Shown here one piece after another: positions 18,631 to 27,664 of a stretch of DNA of 64,000 nucleotides (the stretch's first letter is position 1; the number at the start of each line of letters is the position of its first letter). Below the pieces are notes generated by a model. The model saw only the letters and a list, made by a program, of their open reading frames with translations. It had not been told where the DNA came from and ran no database searches. The stretch is from Spirosoma fluviale (GTDB lineage: Bacteria; Bacteroidota; Bacteroidia; Cytophagales; Spirosomataceae). The stretch is taken from the NCBI GenBank assembly GCA_945901025.1, contig CAMDJW010000006.1:62001-126000 (forward strand). Direction: 5' to 3'. The translations under genes and the position numbers were made by a program.

Positions 18631-20136
18631 TTATTCTTTTTTTGTTGGTATGAGCCATTGGATAGTTCCCGGCAATGATTCATTATGTAATCGGTCTAGT
18701 GCGGTAACCGCAAATCCATAACCAGATCGTATCCAATTATTATCTAAAATTAATTGATTCATTTTACCTTTGAAAATGATATTTTCTGCGTTCTCCAAAG
18801 GATCAACTTCGCCCTTTTTGATTCTATAAACAACGTAATAGGCCGGTGGATCTTGATCTTCACTGAGCTCTCCTTGTTTCCAAGCCAACAACCAATCGTC
18901 GCCTTTTTTAAGTAAACTTACTTGGTGCGGTGGGGTAGGAGCTATGCTATCTTTCCAAAGCATCGCCGGTATTAAGGCTACAGATGAATACTGATTTTGC
19001 CTTAAGGTATCCCGCCAACCTTTCACATTTCGGGTGATTAAATTTGAACTGAAATAGATGGATCCTTGCACGTTTGGTAAACTACGAGCGACCTTTAATT
19101 GTTTGCTTAATTCGTTCGGGGACCACAGATCATTTAAGTGATATGCCGCATGGCCGATATAAATAGGTCGGCCATAATTATGCGCACTCCACCATTTAGC
19201 TAATGGCTCGAAAGCCGCAACTTTATGACTCGTTTCCCAATATAATTGTGGAGCTAAATAATCCACTAAGCCATCTTTTATCCATTTTTCTGTATCCGCA
19301 AATAAGTCATCATAGGATTGCAAGCCTCGCCTTGTGGGCGATCCATCTAAAACGGATTCACTCTGATGTCGCCATATTCCAAAAGGACTAATACCAAATT
19401 TCACTTTGGGTTTAGTCGATTTGATGACCTCCGAAATATCTTTAATGAGGTTATTTGTATTTCTTCTTCGCCAATCTACCAGGCTTTCCTCCGGCAATTT
19501 GTATTTTTCAAAGGCTTCTCGATCCTTAATTTCTTCCCCTTTCATAGGGTAGGGGTAGAAATAATCATCAAAATGAATTCCGTCCACATCATATTGTTCG
19601 ATGAGGTTTTTAACCAAATTCACTAAATATAGTCGGACTTCCGGAAGGCCAAAATTAAGGATGAATTGTCCATGGTATTTGATAATCCATTCGGGATGTT
19701 TACGGACTAAATGATTGGCGTCAAGCAGTGAATTGGTGGAAATACTGGCCCTATTTAAATTCAACCAGGCATGAAATTCAATTCCCCGAGCATGACTTTC
19801 CTCGATCATGAAGGCTAAGGGATCATAGTAGGGGCTTGGTGGCTGACCTTGTAAACCCGATAAAAAAGTAGACCAGGGTTCTGGGCTTTTTGCATACAAT
19901 GCATCTGCAGCTGTCCTGATTTGGACAAAAACAGCATTGATTCCTGTTTTTTGGTGTGAATTTAAAAGGTCGACAAACTCATTTTTTTGCTTAATTCCAT
20001 TATAATTCCGGGCACTGGGCCAATCGATGTTGGAGACCGTAGCTACCCAAACACCTCTCAACTCTCTTTTGGGCCCAGTAGGGAAAAGAGTAAAATGAAA
20101 TAAAATGATCAAAAGAAAGGTGTAGATTAGCCTCAT
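18631..20136 (-). CDS. GHL10 / YngK-type glycoside hydrolase-like protein
   Basis: This secreted (beta/alpha)8-barrel protein of 501 aa belongs to the glycosyl-hydrolase-like 10 family (DUF187). Conserved blocks are RELRGVWVATVSNIDWPS, FVQIRTAADALY, FHAWLNLNR, VDGIHFDDYFYPYP and KFGISPFGIW. The Asp pair in HFDDYFY and the nearby acidic residues are likely catalytic. An N-terminal hydrophobic segment (residues 3-17) serves as signal or anchor. Family members are thought to act on cell-wall or exopolysaccharide substrates. A C-terminal fibronectin-like region follows the barrel. Confidence 0.85.
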   Translation of the reverse strand: MRLIYTFLLIILFHFTLFPTGPKRELRGVWVATVSNIDWPSARNYNGIKQKNEFVDLLNSHQKTGINAVFVQIRTAADALYAKSPEPWSTFLSGLQGQPPSPYYDPLAFMIEESHARGIEFHAWLNLNRASISTNSLLDANHLVRKHPEWIIKYHGQFILNFGLPEVRLYLVNLVKNLIEQYDVDGIHFDDYFYPYPMKGEEIKDREAFEKYKLPEESLVDWRRRNTNNLIKDISEVIKSTKPKVKFGISPFGIWRHQSESVLDGSPTRRGLQSYDDLFADTEKWIKDGLVDYLAPQLYWETSHKVAAFEPLAKWWSAHNYGRPIYIGHAAYHLNDLWSPNELSKQLKVARSLPNVQGSIYFSSNLITRNVKGWRDTLRQNQYSSVALIPAMLWKDSIAPTPPHQVSLLKKGDDWLLAWKQGELSEDQDPPAYYVVYRIKKGEVDPLENAENIIFKGKMNQLILDNNWIRSGYGFAVTALDRLHNESLPGTIQWLIPTKKE

Positions 20137-20177
20137 TCAAGGCGCAATTTACCTAATATGACCGAAAATTTAGAATT

Positions 20178-20879
20178 TTAAAGCTGATCGATGGAAAATA
20201 AATATCCCACACCCTTCAGGGTTTTGATATAATACTCTGGAATTTTCTCTCGTAATTTTCGAATATGCACATCTACTGTCCGCTCAACGACATAGACATC
20301 GGTGCCCCAGACTTTCTCCAAAAGCTCATCCCGATTAAAAACTTTGTTGGGATTTCTAGCTAAAAACGAAAGTAATTCAAATTCCTTTTTAGGTAAAACC
20401 AAAAGTCTACCTTGAAAGCTAGCTGAATATTGAGTTCTATTGATAACTAAGTCGCCAATTTGAATGATCTCTTGAGAATTTTCTGCTGGACCTCCTTCTC
20501 TATTTAACATGGATTTAATCCGACTGACTAAGGCCCTTGGCTTAATGGGCTTAACCACATAATCAGCACCGCCTACCTCAAAAGCAGCTATTTCTGTATA
20601 TTCTTCTCCTCTGGCCGTTAAAAATAAGATGATGGTTGACTTTAATTCAGGCATCAACTTCATTTGTCGAGCTGTCTCAATTCCGTCTAAAATAGGCATC
20701 ATGACATCCAAGATGACTAAATTGGGTTTGAAGGTCTTTGCTATTTCGAGTGCTTGTTGGCCATTCACCGCTTTAGCTAAAACATAGTTTTCTTTTGCTA
20801 AATTGTATTCCAATAATTCCAGAATATCAGGATCATCGTCAACCAATAAGATTTTGGTATTTTGTTTTACTTGACTCAT
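20178..20879 (-). CDS. OmpR/PhoB-family response regulator (orphan)
   Basis: This is a two-domain DNA-binding regulator of 233 aa. The receiver domain has acidic pocket DDD (14-16) and phosphoacceptor D58 (VILDVMMP). The C-terminal winged helix (~135-230) includes KEFELLSFLARNPNKVF and VDVHIRKLREKI. No histidine kinase is encoded next to it, so its partner lies elsewhere. It heads the minus-strand run with GHL10, reductase and pepF, separated from GHL10 by 41 nt, so it may be transcribed with them. Confidence 0.92.
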   Translation of the reverse strand: MSQVKQNTKILLVDDDPDILELLEYNLAKENYVLAKAVNGQQALEIAKTFKPNLVILDVMMPILDGIETARQMKLMPELKSTIILFLTARGEEYTEIAAFEVGGADYVVKPIKPRALVSRIKSMLNREGGPAENSQEIIQIGDLVINRTQYSASFQGRLLVLPKKEFELLSFLARNPNKVFNRDELLEKVWGTDVYVVERTVDVHIRKLREKIPEYYIKTLKGVGYLFSIDQL

Positions 20880-20914
20880 GGATAGAACTGACAGCTTTTG
20901 ATGAACTTATGACA

Positions 20915-20922
20915 CAAATATA
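20915..20922 (-). promoter_or_regulatory. Bacteroidota -7 box (TATATTTG) for the response regulator
   Basis: On the minus strand TATATTTG matches TAnnTTTG, 36 nt before the start at 20879. A TTTG lies 16 nt upstream, slightly closer than the usual 19-21 nt. Confidence 0.5.
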
Positions 20923-20985
20923 GATAGCTATATGTTACCAAATTGTTAATTTTTATCGACATTTATACTATCAAATATAAAATTT

Positions 20986-22056
20986 ATGTTTAAAAATTCA
21001 CCTTATTCTGTTCGTTTGGCATCGGTTTTAATTTCCATTTACTTGGTATTGTTGGGCTTGTATTATTTGCAGGATTTGTTGATTTTAATTGCATTTGCCC
21101 TCATACTAGCGATGGTTCTTTTGCCACTTTGTCGGGGCCTTGAGAACAAGGGAATTTCTAGATCGGTCGCAATCTCCATTTGTCTACTTTTTTCTGTGGC
21201 GATTATTGCGGGTTTGATTTCGTTGCTAACCTTTCAAATAATCGAGTTTTCAAATGATTGGCCTATGTTTATTAAAAAGGCTGAAAAATGGATTTCCGGA
21301 TTACAAAGTTTTCTTTCAAGGAATTTAAATATTTCAAGGAAAAAGCAAATGCTTGAACTTAGTAATCAAACCATTGGATTATTGAAAAACTCGGGGAGTA
21401 TTTTGACTGCCACTTTTTCTACGATTGTGCATTCACTCACTATTTTAATCTTGATTCCCATTTTTATGTTTTTCATGCTTTTTTACAGAAGCTTCTTTTT
21501 TACTTTTTTGGCTATGGTTTTTCCGACAACTGAAAAAGAAACGCTGCGTGGTATTATGGGCAAAACAGGTTCAGTGGTTCAAGGATATTTGGTGGGATTA
21601 CTGGTTGTTATGTTTACAGTGGCAGGGGCTAATAGTTTAGGTTTTTGGTGGATTGGGGTAGATTATCCTATTTTCTTTGGAATAACGACGGGCTTATTGC
21701 TATTGATTCCATATATCGGGATTTGGATAGGGGCGAGTTTGCCCATCTTACTATCTTTAGCTACGCTCAGCCCTTCACATGCCTTAGCCATTATCGCTTG
21801 GATTGCTTCGGTCCAATTTATTGAAGCAAATTTTATAACCCCTATGGTCATCGGTTCCAAAGTCAGCATTAATCCCCTTGTGGCTATGTTGGCTCTTTTG
21901 GGTGGTGAAATGCTTTGGGGAATACCTGGATTGATTTTAGCTTTGCCCTTTACAGCGATCATCAAAGTGATTTTTGATCATGTGCCCACCTTGCAACCTT
22001 ATGGTTTTATTTTAGGCGAAGCACCCAAGCGCGTTAAAGAGACAGAAGCTCCTTAA
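20986..22056 (+). CDS. AI-2E family transporter
   Basis: This polytopic membrane protein of 356 aa has the AI-2E/UPF0118 layout. Paired N-terminal TM segments are followed by a soluble stretch (~95-145), then a C-terminal TM bundle with the conserved MVIGSKVSINPLVAMLALLGGEMLWG block. Members have been linked to autoinducer-2 export or Na+/H+ antiport; the substrate here is unknown. Its 3' end overlaps the convergent LytTR regulator gene by 23 nt. Confidence 0.88.
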   Translation: MFKNSPYSVRLASVLISIYLVLLGLYYLQDLLILIAFALILAMVLLPLCRGLENKGISRSVAISICLLFSVAIIAGLISLLTFQIIEFSNDWPMFIKKAEKWISGLQSFLSRNLNISRKKQMLELSNQTIGLLKNSGSILTATFSTIVHSLTILILIPIFMFFMLFYRSFFFTFLAMVFPTTEKETLRGIMGKTGSVVQGYLVGLLVVMFTVAGANSLGFWWIGVDYPIFFGITTGLLLLIPYIGIWIGASLPILLSLATLSPSHALAIIAWIASVQFIEANFITPMVIGSKVSINPLVAMLALLGGEMLWGIPGLILALPFTAIIKVIFDHVPTLQPYGFILGEAPKRVKETEAP

Positions 22057-22777
22057 ACCGGATGGATTGTCGGCGAGAAATTTCTATTTTTTCTCCTTTG
22101 CCAACGAGCGTAACCTGCAATCCACCTGAGAACCAAGGTTCAATTTTTTCAATGTAATTTAAGTTGATGATGTGCTTGCGATTCGCCCTAAAAAACACTT
22201 TGGGGTCCAGTCGGTCTTCAAGGGCATTTAATGATTTAAGGACTAAAGGTTTTTGGTCGTCAAAAAACAAACGAACATAATTTCCCATCGATTCACAAAG
22301 GCGTACTCTGTCGAGTCGAACAAACCAACATTTTTCACCGTCTTTGACAAAAATTTGATCATTGGCACCCAAAAGGTGTTGGCTTCTATCTTGGCCCTGT
22401 GTGGCTGTTTTATGCTGGGTAGCATGAAATCTATTTTCTAATTTTTGAATGCTATCCGATAGCCGAGTTAATTCAATAGGCTTTAAAACATAATCTAAGG
22501 CATTAACTTCAAATGCTTTAAGGGCAAACTCGTCAAAAGCCGTAGTGAAAATAATTTCAGGTAAAAATCCCTCCCACTCCTCAAGCCACTCAAATCCGGT
22601 TTTTCCGGGCATTTGAATATCTAAAAAAAGTACATCGGGTTTTAATTCTTCCACGAGAGGCCCGGCCTCTTCGGTATTAGAAGCCTCCGCAATGACTTCG
22701 ATGGTTGGAAAATTTTCCAGCAATCTTTTTAGTTCGTTTCGGGCTAGACGTTCATCGTCGACTATAATTGCTTTCAT
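22034..22777 (-). CDS. LytTR-family response regulator
   Basis: This 247-aa regulator has a receiver domain with D53 (VLFLDIQMPG) and a C-terminal LytTR DNA-binding domain (~145-245: LCESMGNYVRLFF, FFRANRKHIINLNYIEKI). It is encoded 11 nt after a LytS-type kinase gene and is almost certainly its cognate partner. Such pairs in Bacteroidota regulate cell-envelope or metabolic functions; the targets are not visible here. Confidence 0.93.
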   Translation of the reverse strand: MKAIIVDDERLARNELKRLLENFPTIEVIAEASNTEEAGPLVEELKPDVLFLDIQMPGKTGFEWLEEWEGFLPEIIFTTAFDEFALKAFEVNALDYVLKPIELTRLSDSIQKLENRFHATQHKTATQGQDRSQHLLGANDQIFVKDGEKCWFVRLDRVRLCESMGNYVRLFFDDQKPLVLKSLNALEDRLDPKVFFRANRKHIINLNYIEKIEPWFSGGLQVTLVGKGEKIEISRRQSIRFKELLSL

Positions 22778-22788
22778 GGGTGGCGTAT

Positions 22789-23832
22789 TTAATTTTCAAG
22801 ATAGGGTAAATTCACTTCCGCAATTACATGATTTTTGTCCAAAGGTCTGAGATTAATGTGAGCGGTTTCACCAAACAATATTTGTAACCTATTTTTTGAA
22901 TTAATAAGTCCGACGCCCTGGTCTTTTGACAAAATTGGGCTCTTGAAATGTCCAGGATTGATGACTTTTATTGACAAAATTCCTTCATTATTTTTTGCGT
23001 CAACCGTGATCGTCCCTCCCGTAATTTTTTTAGAAATACCATGTTTAATGGCATTCTCAATTAGAGTTTGTAAAAGCATAGGCGGAATTTGCGCTTTGAG
23101 GCAATTTTTATCTGCCGTTATTTCCCAAGCCAATCGGTCCTCGTATCTGATTTTCTCTAAGGATAAATAATCTGTTACCGTGTCCAATTCTTCAGAAAGA
23201 GAGATTGTTTTTTTACGCTCAGTGAGTAAGGAGCTTCGAAGTAATTTAGACAATTGATTGATCCCTTTCTTTGCTTTTTGGGGATCCTCAGTAATGAGGG
23301 CTCTAACACTATTAAGTGCATTAAATACGAAATGAGGATTCATTTGCGCCCTTAAAACTTTGCTTTCTGTTTCTAAAATGGTTCTTTCTAACTGGTCATT
23401 TTCACGTTCCATTTCTAATTTTTTATTAGAGTATTGAAAAAAGAAATAGATCAATTGCCAGATAGCAATGGGTTTGGCAAAATTTAAAAAAATCTGTAAG
23501 ATGATGAAAGGGCTTAATTCAATGGCATAGTTTTCAGATAGAAAAATATAATCCAATGGGATATTGAGTGCAACAAGGCAAGTAGCCATCAAAATAAGCG
23601 CGCCTAAATTGACCTGAATTAGGGTAAATAAAGGAAGATCTTGCCATCTGTATTTATGCGAAATTTGCCTATAAACATGCGTCAGAAGAATGGCTAATGA
23701 GATATTGACAAATGATGAAAAAATCCATTCCCATTTCCATCCATATTGATTAGTATATAATAATGCTTCGTTTAACGCCCAAATGAACCATCCAGATAAT
23801 TGAAACTTCCAATATAGCTTGCTTTGGTTCAT
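22789..23832 (-). CDS. LytS-type sensor histidine kinase
   Basis: This membrane histidine kinase of 347 aa has four TM segments over residues ~10-133, then a short coiled coil and the His_kinase (PF06580) domain with phospho-acceptor H167 in MNPHFVFNALN. The HATPase domain follows (LIENAIKHGISK, GVGLINSKNRL). No extracytoplasmic sensor domain is visible, so signals are probably perceived within the membrane. It sits 11 nt from both neighbours in a phosphatase-kinase-regulator operon. Confidence 0.93.
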   Translation of the reverse strand: MNQSKLYWKFQLSGWFIWALNEALLYTNQYGWKWEWIFSSFVNISLAILLTHVYRQISHKYRWQDLPLFTLIQVNLGALILMATCLVALNIPLDYIFLSENYAIELSPFIILQIFLNFAKPIAIWQLIYFFFQYSNKKLEMERENDQLERTILETESKVLRAQMNPHFVFNALNSVRALITEDPQKAKKGINQLSKLLRSSLLTERKKTISLSEELDTVTDYLSLEKIRYEDRLAWEITADKNCLKAQIPPMLLQTLIENAIKHGISKKITGGTITVDAKNNEGILSIKVINPGHFKSPILSKDQGVGLINSKNRLQILFGETAHINLRPLDKNHVIAEVNLPYLEN

Positions 23833-23843
23833 GCATTTAGAAC

Positions 23844-24485
23844 TTATATGGAATCCGGTAAAGTTTGTAAATGATCCGCATGATTTGCTTTTAAGGAAAT
23901 AAATTGTCCTTTTTCATAATCATATTGCAGGTGATATAAGCATAAGTTTTGATGAGCAAAATGGTCCATATTTTGTAAAGGTTGGTTGAAAAGATGCGTT
24001 AATAAAACACGCATCGCCCTTCCATGCATGGCAATTAATATAGATTTTTCTTCCCTTCTTGATATAATTAGATCGACAACAGGCTTTTGTCTTTCTAATA
24101 CGTCGATTGGACTTTCCCCTTCTTCAGACTGTATGTGTACGTCTCCCTTTCTCCATGTTCTGACTAAATTTCTATAATAAGCATCGTCCTCATTTGAAGG
24201 AGTTCTGCCTTCGCGAATTCCCCAAGAAATTTCATTTAAACCTTCGTGTTGCTCCCAAGGGAGTCCTTTGTCGATGAATCCTTTCACCGACTGATGCGTT
24301 CGGCGCAAAGCGGAGGTGTAAATTTTATCTAGCTCCAAGTGCTGATAATGTTCAAAAAATGCTTGCGCCTGCCGATTGCCTAATTCGTTTAAATCTGCGT
24401 CAATTCCGCTTCCTTGAACCACCCCCATTCGATTATAATCTGTTTCACCATGGCGAATAAGGTAAATGTCTTTTAAAGCATGCAT
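23844..24485 (-). CDS. Histidine phosphatase family protein (phosphoglycerate mutase-like)
   Basis: This cytosolic phosphatase of 213 aa has the RHG motif LIRHGETDYNR near residue 11, forming the phospho-His intermediate, and the second catalytic His in IAMHGRAMR. GpmB/CobC-like proteins act on varied small phosphates, and the substrate cannot be read from sequence. It is the first gene of the operon with the LytS/LytTR pair, which hints at a shared promoter but not a shared function. Confidence 0.88.
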   Translation of the reverse strand: MHALKDIYLIRHGETDYNRMGVVQGSGIDADLNELGNRQAQAFFEHYQHLELDKIYTSALRRTHQSVKGFIDKGLPWEQHEGLNEISWGIREGRTPSNEDDAYYRNLVRTWRKGDVHIQSEEGESPIDVLERQKPVVDLIISRREEKSILIAMHGRAMRVLLTHLFNQPLQNMDHFAHQNLCLYHLQYDYEKGQFISLKANHADHLQTLPDSI

Positions 24486-24554
24486 ATAAATTGGATCAAA
24501 AGGAGTTTAATTCGTTAAATTATTCCGAATTTTATGTGCAAAAATACGAATATT

Positions 24555-24974
24555 ATGTTTAATACATCCATCTCATTAGACACGCTTAATTCATGGGGCC
24601 ATGGAAACATGATCGAAGTTTTAGGAATTGAGTTTATTGATGTGCAGCCGGATTTTATTAAGGCAAAAATGCCGGTGGACTCGCGAACAAAGCAGCCTTA
24701 TGGTTTGTTACATGGGGGAGCGTCCGTTGTTTTAGCTGAGACTTTAGGAAGCATTGCTGCATCACTAGCCGTGGCTGATCCTATTTCACAGCGTGGTGTG
24801 GGTGTTGAAATAAATGCCAATCACATGAAATCGGTCACAGAAGGATTTGTAATTGGTACATGTACCGCATTAAAAATTGGTAAAACATTGCATGTATATG
24901 ACATCAAAATTCACGATGAATCGGGAAATTTGGTTTGTGTAAGCCGATTAACAGTAGCTATTTTGTCTTATTAA
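24555..24974 (+). CDS. menI: Hotdog-fold thioesterase, probable DHNA-CoA hydrolase
   Basis: This 139-aa protein has the PaaI/MenI-type hotdog fold, with the signature QPYGLLHGGASVVLAETLGS carrying the catalytic acidic residue, and GVGVEINANHMKS. It starts at ATG 24555; the ORF track begins seven codons earlier. It ends 1 nt before the isochorismate synthase gene, so the pair likely serves menaquinone synthesis: MenI hydrolyses 1,4-dihydroxy-2-naphthoyl-CoA. The specific function is inferred from the neighbour; the fold is clear. Confidence 0.8.
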   Translation: MFNTSISLDTLNSWGHGNMIEVLGIEFIDVQPDFIKAKMPVDSRTKQPYGLLHGGASVVLAETLGSIAASLAVADPISQRGVGVEINANHMKSVTEGFVIGTCTALKIGKTLHVYDIKIHDESGNLVCVSRLTVAILSY

Positions 24975-24975
24975 A

Positions 24976-26109
24976 ATGCCTAAGAATACGAGTCTATATT
25001 GCCAAGATGCTGAATGGGATCACCTATGGAAAGAAGCTCAGCAACATGATGCGGCCATCGCTATTTGGCGCTTACCCAACTCGGAAAAACGTTCACTTTT
25101 AATCGACACGCAAGGTGGACATGTCACGGATTCCCTTGATCTTCAGTCTTTTGAGCCAGGATTTATGGCGGCTCCTTTTGTTGGGAAGCCCTATTTTTTA
25201 AAGGCGGAGTATTTGTTTAATTCAGAAGTACCAAGTGTTCAAGTATCCGTTAAAGAGGCATTTCCCTCAAAAGTCGGATCCCCTAAAAAAGAAAATTTTC
25301 TATATTGGGTTAACGCCAGTATCCAAGAAATTAAGGCAGGCAATTTTCAAAAAGTTGTACTTTCTAGGACGGATGAGGAGGCATTAGATGCTGATTATTC
25401 AACCTTGCATTTTTTCGAATCGCTTTGTCAGGTATACCCTCAAGCTTTTGTTTCGGCTTTTTATGTGCCATCGCTTCAGCAAACTTGGATTTGTGCCACG
25501 CCAGAGGTTTTAGTGTCAATCAATGAGGAAGGAATCTTTAAAACGATTTCTTTAGCAGGTACTCAATCGGTCAACAATCACGAGGGGCAGATGACGACAC
25601 CTCAAGATGCTCGTTGGTCACAAAAGGAGATCGAAGAACAGGCTTTTGTTAGTCGGTATATTATCGAATGTTTTAAGAAAATCAGGTTGCGTGAATATAT
25701 TGAAATTGGTCCCAAAACGATTCAAGCCGGCAATTTATTGCATTTGAAAACCGAATATAGAGTAGATACAAAGGCACTTAATTTCCCCCAATTGCCTGGG
25801 ATTATGTTGTCGTTATTGCACCCAACATCGGCAGTTTGCGGTACCCCTAAAGAAGAGGCAATTGCTTGGATTAAAAATGCTGAAGCACATGATCGTGAGT
25901 TTTATAGTGGTTATGTGGGGCCCGTGAAGTTGAATCATGAGATTTATTTATTTGTCAATTTGAGGACTGTTAAAATAATGAAGGATTCAAAGGGGTATTT
26001 AGCTACGTATTATGCGGGCTGTGGAATTACAGAAGACTCGGATCCAGAAAAAGAATGGGAGGAAACGGAAATGAAGTGTCAAACGCTCCAACGAATATTA
26101 TCGATTTAA
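24976..26109 (+). CDS. menF: Isochorismate synthase
   Basis: This chorismate-utilising enzyme of 377 aa converts chorismate to isochorismate, the first committed step of menaquinone (or siderophore) synthesis. Visible blocks are FQKVVLSRTDEE, WICATPEVLVS, TISLAGTQ, HPTSAVCGTPKEEA, DREFYSGYVGP and YAGCGITEDSDPEKEWEE, the last being the Mg2+-binding region. Coupling to a hotdog thioesterase supports menF over a siderophore paralog. menD, menC, menE and menB are not in the window. Confidence 0.9.
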   Translation: MPKNTSLYCQDAEWDHLWKEAQQHDAAIAIWRLPNSEKRSLLIDTQGGHVTDSLDLQSFEPGFMAAPFVGKPYFLKAEYLFNSEVPSVQVSVKEAFPSKVGSPKKENFLYWVNASIQEIKAGNFQKVVLSRTDEEALDADYSTLHFFESLCQVYPQAFVSAFYVPSLQQTWICATPEVLVSINEEGIFKTISLAGTQSVNNHEGQMTTPQDARWSQKEIEEQAFVSRYIIECFKKIRLREYIEIGPKTIQAGNLLHLKTEYRVDTKALNFPQLPGIMLSLLHPTSAVCGTPKEEAIAWIKNAEAHDREFYSGYVGPVKLNHEIYLFVNLRTVKIMKDSKGYLATYYAGCGITEDSDPEKEWEETEMKCQTLQRILSI

Positions 26110-26124
26110 GCTAGAGCTGCCCAA

Positions 26125-27426
26125 TTATTTACTTATGGGTTTCCCTGAAATGATGACTTTAATGGTATCGATGCGGGCATCAGTGACCGTCATGATTTGA
26201 AACTGAAAGGCTGACAAGGTAATCACTTCATTCACTGCGGGGATATCTTCATATAGATGAATTAACATACCGCCAAGTGTCTCGTAATCGCCTTCAGGGA
26301 GATTCCAATTATATTTTTCGTTCAAATAATCAATTTCGTGACGACCAGAAAGGATAAACGTATGCTCATCTAATCGCTTTTCAATCCAATCCTCAGTATC
26401 ATCAAACTCATCTTGAATTTCACCAAAAATTTGTTCCATCACATCCTCCATACTGACCAAGCCTGAGGTACTTCCAAATTCATCAACCACAATGGCTAAT
26501 GATTTTCTTTCTTTGGAAAATTTCAACATGAGATCATTCGCGGGCATGGCCTCGGGAACAATGGGAATGGAAGTAAGGATGCTTTGAATATCTTTTGGTT
26601 TTTTAAATAAAGCCAAAGAGTGACAGTATCCAACGACCTCTTCTAAGGTTTCTTTATACACTAAAACCTTTGAATGGCCACTTTCAATAAAAACTTTTTT
26701 GAGCCCTTCTATGCCTTCTTCAATTTCAATGGCCGTAATTTCAGTTCGGGGAATCATGCAATCTCGTACTTTGACTTGCTTAAACTCCAATGCATTATGA
26801 AAGATTTTAGTATCGACCTCATTTTCTTCTTCCGTAGATACCTTCCGATTTAAATTTTGTAAGTAATGGTTCAAGTCGGTCAATCCAAAGGCCGGTTTTT
26901 CTTCTGAATAGCTTAAACGTAATACCCGAGTGATAAACCACTTGGATAATCCGACAGTCAGCCAAACTAATGGAAACATTAAGGTATTGATGACCCAAAT
27001 GGGAATGGATAAAAATTCTAATATCGCATCTGGATTGATTAAAAAGATGCTTTTTGGGGTAAATTCTGATGTGGTGAGAATGATAATGGTCGCGATGATG
27101 GATGCGATAAGTCTTGCAATGATTTCATTCGTAATTATTGGAAAATTCATTAAAATCAGGTGATGCAAAAACTCCTCCATGAAAATACCATAGGCTACTA
27201 ATGAAAGGGTATTGCCGATCAGCATGGTGCCAATAAATTGGGAAGGGCTTTGGTTAAAATTAGCAATGATCTTGGCGCTTAGGATGTTTTGCTTCGCCTT
27301 AAGTTCAAAATAAAGTTTGTTGGACGAGACAAATGCCATTTCCACACCAGAAAAAAATGCCGAAAAAACCATGGCTAAGATGATTCCTAAGTACTGGGGC
27401 GTTTGTATGTCAGGCATTGAATCCAA
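26125..27426 (-). CDS. CNNM/HlyC-CorC family membrane protein with CBS domains (GldE-like)
   Basis: This 433-aa protein has an N-terminal DUF21 membrane domain (~4-TM, residues 1-190), a CBS pair (~205-330, with VRDCMIPRTEI and TSGLVSMEDVMEQIFGEI) and a C-terminal CorC_HlyC domain (~345-430). The family is linked to Mg2+/Co2+ transport. In Bacteroidota a close relative is the gliding-motility protein GldE, and this length and layout fit, but motility cannot be shown here. The gene follows the 78-aa ORF by 1 nt, so it is the last gene of the ccm operon. Confidence 0.82.
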   Translation of the reverse strand: MDSMPDIQTPQYLGIILAMVFSAFFSGVEMAFVSSNKLYFELKAKQNILSAKIIANFNQSPSQFIGTMLIGNTLSLVAYGIFMEEFLHHLILMNFPIITNEIIARLIASIIATIIILTTSEFTPKSIFLINPDAILEFLSIPIWVINTLMFPLVWLTVGLSKWFITRVLRLSYSEEKPAFGLTDLNHYLQNLNRKVSTEEENEVDTKIFHNALEFKQVKVRDCMIPRTEITAIEIEEGIEGLKKVFIESGHSKVLVYKETLEEVVGYCHSLALFKKPKDIQSILTSIPIVPEAMPANDLMLKFSKERKSLAIVVDEFGSTSGLVSMEDVMEQIFGEIQDEFDDTEDWIEKRLDEHTFILSGRHEIDYLNEKYNWNLPEGDYETLGGMLIHLYEDIPAVNEVITLSAFQFQIMTVTDARIDTIKVIISGKPISK

Positions 27427-27427
27427 T

Positions 27428-27664
27428 TTATTTCTTTTTTGATTTTTGTGGGTCTTCTTTTTTCAATCGTTCATTTTTTGAATACTGATAATAAAAAAGA
27501 CAGGCGACGCAATACATGAGCCAACCGTAATGATAAAATATTTCAGACCAGAAATGACCTTTAATATTATTGGGAACTGGGGAATTTAGATCGATGATCC
27601 AAATAATAAAAAACCCAATCCCTGCCGCTAAACTTAAAATTTCTTTTCTACCCATATTAGGCAA
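27428..27664 (-). CDS. Small two-TM membrane protein in the ccm operon
   Basis: This 78-aa protein has two hydrophobic segments (ILSLAAGIGFFIIWII and GWLMYCVACLFYYQY) and a Lys-rich tail. The second segment carries a CxxC (CVAC). It overlaps the end of ccmF by 8 nt and is followed after 1 nt by the GldE-like gene, so it is translated with the cluster. I recognise no family. The CxxC is noteworthy because the thiol-handling proteins CcmG and CcmH are absent from the cluster, but any heme-maturation role is speculative. Confidence 0.65.
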   Translation of the reverse strand: MPNMGRKEILSLAAGIGFFIIWIIDLNSPVPNNIKGHFWSEIFYHYGWLMYCVACLFYYQYSKNERLKKEDPQKSKKK

